Assembly: GCA_009783635.1 (NCBI GenBank) | Contig: WRDC01000053.1 | Span: 1 to 10,241 of the forward strand | Origin: Methanimicrococcus sp. | Lineage (GTDB): Archaea; Halobacteriota; Methanosarcinia; Methanosarcinales; Methanosarcinaceae | DNA: 10,241 nt | Direction: 5' to 3' | In this document: positions 7,758 to 10,241 of the stretch, piece by piece | Layout of the letters: every line of letters starts with the position of its first letter | Numbering within the stretch: position 1 is the first letter of the stretch | The notes under the pieces: model-generated | What the model was told of the DNA's origin: nothing | Database searches by the model: none | The model's input: the letters and a program-made list of their open reading frames with translations, nothing else | Position numbers and translations under genes: made by a program

Positions 7758-7792
7758 CGTTTGACCCGACCATTCAAAAACAGTTATTTTGT

Positions 7793-8038
7793 TTATTTCA
7801 TTTTCCTCATTTTGGAAGCTGCCATCATTTGGAAAATGATTGTCAGAACGATGAGAACAACGCAGCCGACAATTAAACTCTGACCGATTTTATTCATCAG
7901 TTCGCTGATATCCAATAATAAAAGCAGAAAACCGCCGCAAATTATGACGAGGCTGACGATGTTGACTGTCCGGACGGTTTCGCCGATTTTTTTATTTTGT
8001 GATCTGGTTCTCATTTGCGCTTTTTTTTCCTCATTCAT
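7793..8038 (-). CDS. Small two-helix membrane protein of unknown function
   Basis: I do not recognise this 81-residue protein. The N-terminus (residues 1-24) is hydrophilic and rich in Lys and Arg. Two hydrophobic segments follow, about 27-42 (IVSLVIICGGFLLLLL) and 52-74, joined by a short acidic loop (DISELMNK), and the C-terminus is basic (KMRKMK). With positive charge at both ends, a hairpin with both termini in the cytoplasm is likely. Its ATG overlaps the sua5 stop (ATGA), and a GGAG lies ten bases upstream (8049-8052), so translation is both coupled to sua5 and has its own site. polC begins 35 nt after its stop. The gene is real by context and composition, but no role in replication or t6A synthesis can be inferred from the sequence. 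Confidence 0.75.
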   Translation of the reverse strand: MNEEKKAQMRTRSQNKKIGETVRTVNIVSLVIICGGFLLLLLDISELMNKIGQSLIVGCVVLIVLTIIFQMMAASKMRKMK

Positions 8039-8689
8039 TCCGTTATCTCTCCGATTACCTTTTTGATTTCAATAATATCTAATCCGCCTTTTCTTAATAT
8101 TTTCGGCGGAACGGCGGTCAAGTCAATGATTGTTGACGGAACTCCAAGTTCCGTTTTTCCGCCGTCAATTAAAATATCAATTTTTCCGCTCAGGTCTTTT
8201 TGAACATCTTCGGCGGATCTCGGCTCGTCGGCGCCGGACAGGTTGGCGCTCGGACAGGCCAGCGGCCCCGTCAGCCGCACCAATGCCAGCGGCACGGGGT
8301 GCGGGAACGCGAAGGCCGACGGTTCCTTTGCCGGCCGTGACTTTGTCGGAAATCTCTTCTTTTTTCCGAAGAATCATCGTCAAGGGTCCCGGCCAGAATT
8401 TTTCGGCCAAAAGGCGGGCGAAGTCCGGGATTTCCGATGCCGCTTTATCCATATCTTTGGCCGAGCCTATCAAAACGCTGAGCGGTTTGTCCGGCGGTCT
8501 GCCCTTGATTTGATATATCTTTAAAACGGCATTTTCATTAAAAATGCTTGCGCCGATTCCGTATACGGTTTCCGTCGGAAAAGCGGCGGTTTTTCCGTTT
8601 AAAAGAGCCTCCGCCGTTTTGTGAATCATTGTTTCAAAGGCGTCTTTTTGGGTGCCCGGCCCGATTTTGTAAATTTTCGTCTGAACCAT
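8035..8689 (-). pseudogene. sua5: L-threonylcarbamoyladenylate synthase (Sua5/YrdC family), reading frame broken by one frameshift
   Basis: Sua5/YrdC makes threonylcarbamoyl-AMP from threonine, bicarbonate and ATP, the first step of the t6A37 modification of ANN-decoding tRNAs. The frame from ATG 8689 carries FPTETVYGIG (residues 37-46), the substrate-binding KGRPPDKPL (62-70) and GTVGLRVP up to residue 129. The protein then continues in another frame from 8301 to the stop at 8035-8037, with HPVPLALVRLTGPLACPSANLSG, including the conserved SAN motif. The break is at base 8302: family members usually read RVPxHP here, so either two bases are missing or one is extra. Joined, the product would be about 217-218 residues, a normal single-domain length, with every motif intact. 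A sequencing or assembly error is at least as likely as a true pseudogene, because the function is nearly universal. No clear ribosome-binding site precedes the ATG. Confidence 0.88.
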
Positions 8690-8691
8690 AA

Positions 8692-8795
8692 ATTGCCGCC
8701 TGTATCGAATATAAGATATTGCCGCCTGTATTGAATATAAGATATTGCCGCCTGTATCGAATATAAGGTATTGCCGCTTTGTTTGAATATACAGA
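8692..8795. repeat. Four tandem 26-bp repeats directly upstream of sua5
   Basis: Units lie at 8692-8717, 8718-8743, 8744-8769 and 8770-8795. Each begins ATTGCCGC; the first three continue with CTGTAT(C/T)GAATATAAG and differ at only one or two positions, while the fourth is diverged. The array begins two bases before the sua5 start codon and ends where the 14-15-bp array begins. Both arrays contain a GAATA core. Confidence 0.93.
8708..8767 (-). promoter_or_regulatory. Repeated TATA-like elements, candidate sua5 operon promoters
   Basis: On the - strand each of the first three 26-bp units contains CTTATATT, close to the archaeal TATA consensus, at 8708-8715, 8734-8741 and 8760-8767. Initiation about 25 nt downstream of the second or third would give leaders of roughly 20-50 nt before the sua5 ATG at 8689. 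The nearest copy is only about 23 bp from the ATG and would give an essentially leaderless start. Which, if any, is used cannot be told from sequence. Confidence 0.4.
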
Positions 8796-8797
8796 AA

Positions 8798-9005
8798 ATT
8801 GAGTACAGGATTATGAATACGGATTGTTGAATGCGGGGTTATTGAATACGGATTATCGAGTATGAGGTTATTGAATACGGGATTATCGAGTACGAGGTTA
8901 TTGAATACGGGATTATTGAATACGGATTATTGAATACGGATTATTGAATGCGGGATTATTGAATACAGATTGTTGAGTACGGGATTATTGAATACGGGGT
9001 TATTG
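8798..9005. repeat. Array of about fourteen 14-15-bp repeats running into the prf1 stop codon
   Basis: Consensus GGATTATTGAATACG with variants GAGTACG, GAATGCG and GAGTATG. The GA(A/G)T cores start at 8801, 8815, 8829, 8844, 8858, 8873, 8888, 8903, 8918, 8932, 8946, 8961, 8975 and 8990, so spacing alternates between 14 and 15 bases. A final partial unit (GGGTTATTG) includes the reverse complement of the prf1 stop codon at 9000-9002. There is no convincing ORF inside. Together with the 26-bp array it fills the 310-bp gap between prf1 and sua5. Confidence 0.93.
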
Positions 9006-10241
9006 GCCCGTATTGTATCTCAAAACCGCCACGATCCCACCGAACGCCGACATCAGCTGGTTGCCTTCGTCAAAATCCGTTGAAATGAAATGAACGGAGG
9101 CGTTGGATTTATCGGCCATCGCGGACAGTTCGTCAACGACGTCGCGGATTTCGACGTCACTCAGTTCCGCGCCGCATTTGGAGCAGTGTCCCATGTTCGG
9201 AACATGTTCTCCGGGTCTCCATGTGCGCGTTTTTTGGTTTAATTCGCCGCAGCCGGAACAATTCGATATCAACCGCTCGGCCCGGAGGTCTTCGGACAGA
9301 ATAAGCATCTCGGCGGCATTGATTTCCAAATTGGCGCGGACGCTTTTTTCACCGTAAGAAGCGCGTCCGGATTCGGAGATCAATTCTTTGAAGAACTGTT
9401 TCATGATGGTTTTTTGTTCCATCAGCTCTAAGTCCGCGAGCTTTTCGGCGGCGGCGTTGACCAGTTCGTTCAAGCCGGATTCGTCCGTGTAAGCGATGTC
9501 AAACAAACCGAGAATCTTTTTTATGAGCTCATGATGGAAGAATTCGCCGTCATAAAATTCTTCTTTTGTCGGGGACGGGCCGCCGATCAATATGCCTTTG
9601 AATTCTTTCGGCTCCACCGCTAAGAATATTTCACTGGCGGCGTCACCGATTCTTTTGTAAAACTCGTGAATGGCAATCAATCTCAAACTTTGGAAACGTT
9701 GCGCACTCTGACCGCCTTTGCGCTGCTTTCCGGGAACTGTCGAGGTCAGGCGGCGGTGAGCGTCTATTTTTTTGCCCACAAGCGTTCCGATGGTGGCTTC
9801 TCTTCGGTCCATGACGAGAAGACCGAACGTTCCTTTTTCTTTGAGCATATATTCCAGCGGCTCAAGGTAAAACTCTGAGTTGCAGTGATATTTGTAGGTC
9901 ACAATCGGCTCGGGCGGATTGATGACAAAACTTTCCATACTTGTTTTGTTAGAGCCGATATCCACCGCTCCCGTAAAATAAACAATACCGTTCTCGGGCA
10001 CTCTGTCCAAATATCTTAACCGGGAGAGAAGAGAGTCGATTGCGCCCTGAACATTGGTCCGGGTCACTTTGGATTTGATGTTTGCCGCTTGGCTGTGCTC
10101 TTCGCGCAAGTCTGCCGCGACATCCGAAATTTGTTTGTCGGGCGGGATGTAAAGCGCAACCAGTTCCGTGCTTCTCCCTTTTTTGTCACGGAGGACCTCA
10201 AGCGTTTTTTTGAATTCGTATTTGTCATGCGCTGATGTTTC
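9000..10241 (-). CDS. prf1: Peptide chain release factor aRF1 (5' end outside window)
   Basis: aRF1 recognises all three stop codons in the ribosomal A site and triggers release of the nascent protein. The frame is open to the right edge (413 residues visible); comparison with relatives suggests that only about 5-10 N-terminal residues are missing, because the first visible segment is ETSAHDKYEFKKTLEVL. The stop-codon-reading NIKS motif is at window codons 54-57 and the decoding-region YxCxxxF motif appears as YHCNSEF. The catalytic GGQ is at codons 176-178 (QRKGGQSAQRF); the 122-residue distance between NIKS and GGQ is as in eukaryotic eRF1. The C-terminal domain has two CxxC pairs (CSGCG and CSKCG). 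A downstream TTG at 10107-10109 is not the start, since family sequence continues upstream. The last residues, YNTGQ, run into the repeat array. Confidence 0.95.
   Translation of the reverse strand, partial: ETSAHDKYEFKKTLEVLRDKKGRSTELVALYIPPDKQISDVAADLREEHSQAANIKSKVTRTNVQGAIDSLLSRLRYLDRVPENGIVYFTGAVDIGSNKTSMESFVINPPEPIVTYKYHCNSEFYLEPLEYMLKEKGTFGLLVMDRREATIGTLVGKKIDAHRRLTSTVPGKQRKGGQSAQRFQSLRLIAIHEFYKRIGDAASEIFLAVEPKEFKGILIGGPSPTKEEFYDGEFFHHELIKKILGLFDIAYTDESGLNELVNAAAEKLADLELMEQKTIMKQFFKELISESGRASYGEKSVRANLEINAAEMLILSEDLRAERLISNCSGCGELNQKTRTWRPGEHVPNMGHCSKCGAELSDVEIRDVVDELSAMADKSNASVHFISTDFDEGNQLMSAFGGIVAVLRYNTGQ

Noticed and set aside
9000..9002. Autoregulatory stop-codon readthrough of prf1 (by analogy with the bacterial prfB frameshift)
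   Set aside because: The repeats after the stop contain another in-frame TAA within five codons and no extended domain, so readthrough would add almost nothing.
8692..9005. CRISPR array or replication-origin iterons between prf1 and sua5
   Set aside because: Units are direct head-to-tail copies with no unique spacers, no cas genes are near, and I saw no origin recognition box motif or cdc6/orc gene.

Overview
The window comes from a euryarchaeon. The diagnostic genes are the large (DP2) subunit of the archaeal D-family DNA polymerase, an aRF1-type release factor with NIKS and GGQ motifs, and a UbiA prenyltransferase of the type that makes archaeal ether lipids. A ferredoxin-linked indolepyruvate oxidoreductase suggests an anaerobe. 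A methanogen or a relative is plausible, but the sequence does not fix the lineage.

Layout. The left part (1-3942) reads on the + strand: the 3' end of nadA (quinolinate synthase), ubiA (ether-lipid prenyltransferase), a 228-bp regulatory gap, then the tightly coupled pair iorA-iorB. The right part (4164-10241) reads on the - strand. In order of transcription it holds prf1 (aRF1, its first few codons outside the window), a 310-bp repeat-filled gap, sua5 (interrupted by a frameshift), an 81-residue two-helix membrane protein of unknown function, and polC (PolD DP2). The two blocks converge at 3943-4163, which carries a hairpin-plus-T-tract terminator and a 21/42-bp minisatellite.

How the genes relate. 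The - strand cluster is informational: termination of translation (aRF1), the threonylcarbamoyl-AMP step of tRNA t6A synthesis (Sua5), and the replicative polymerase (DP2). sua5, the membrane ORF and polC are close enough to form one operon (4-base overlap, then a 35-nt gap). The + strand block is metabolic: NAD synthesis, membrane lipid synthesis and 2-oxoacid oxidation.

The most unusual aspect is the non-coding DNA. All three gaps longer than 200 bp are occupied by short tandem repeats of unrelated sequence: 9/11-bp units before iorA, 21/42-bp units between iorB and polC, and 26-bp then 14-15-bp units between prf1 and sua5. The last array places a TATA-like element in each of its first three sua5-proximal 26-bp units and runs into the prf1 stop codon. 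I saw no tRNA, rRNA, CRISPR array, insertion sequence or defence system.
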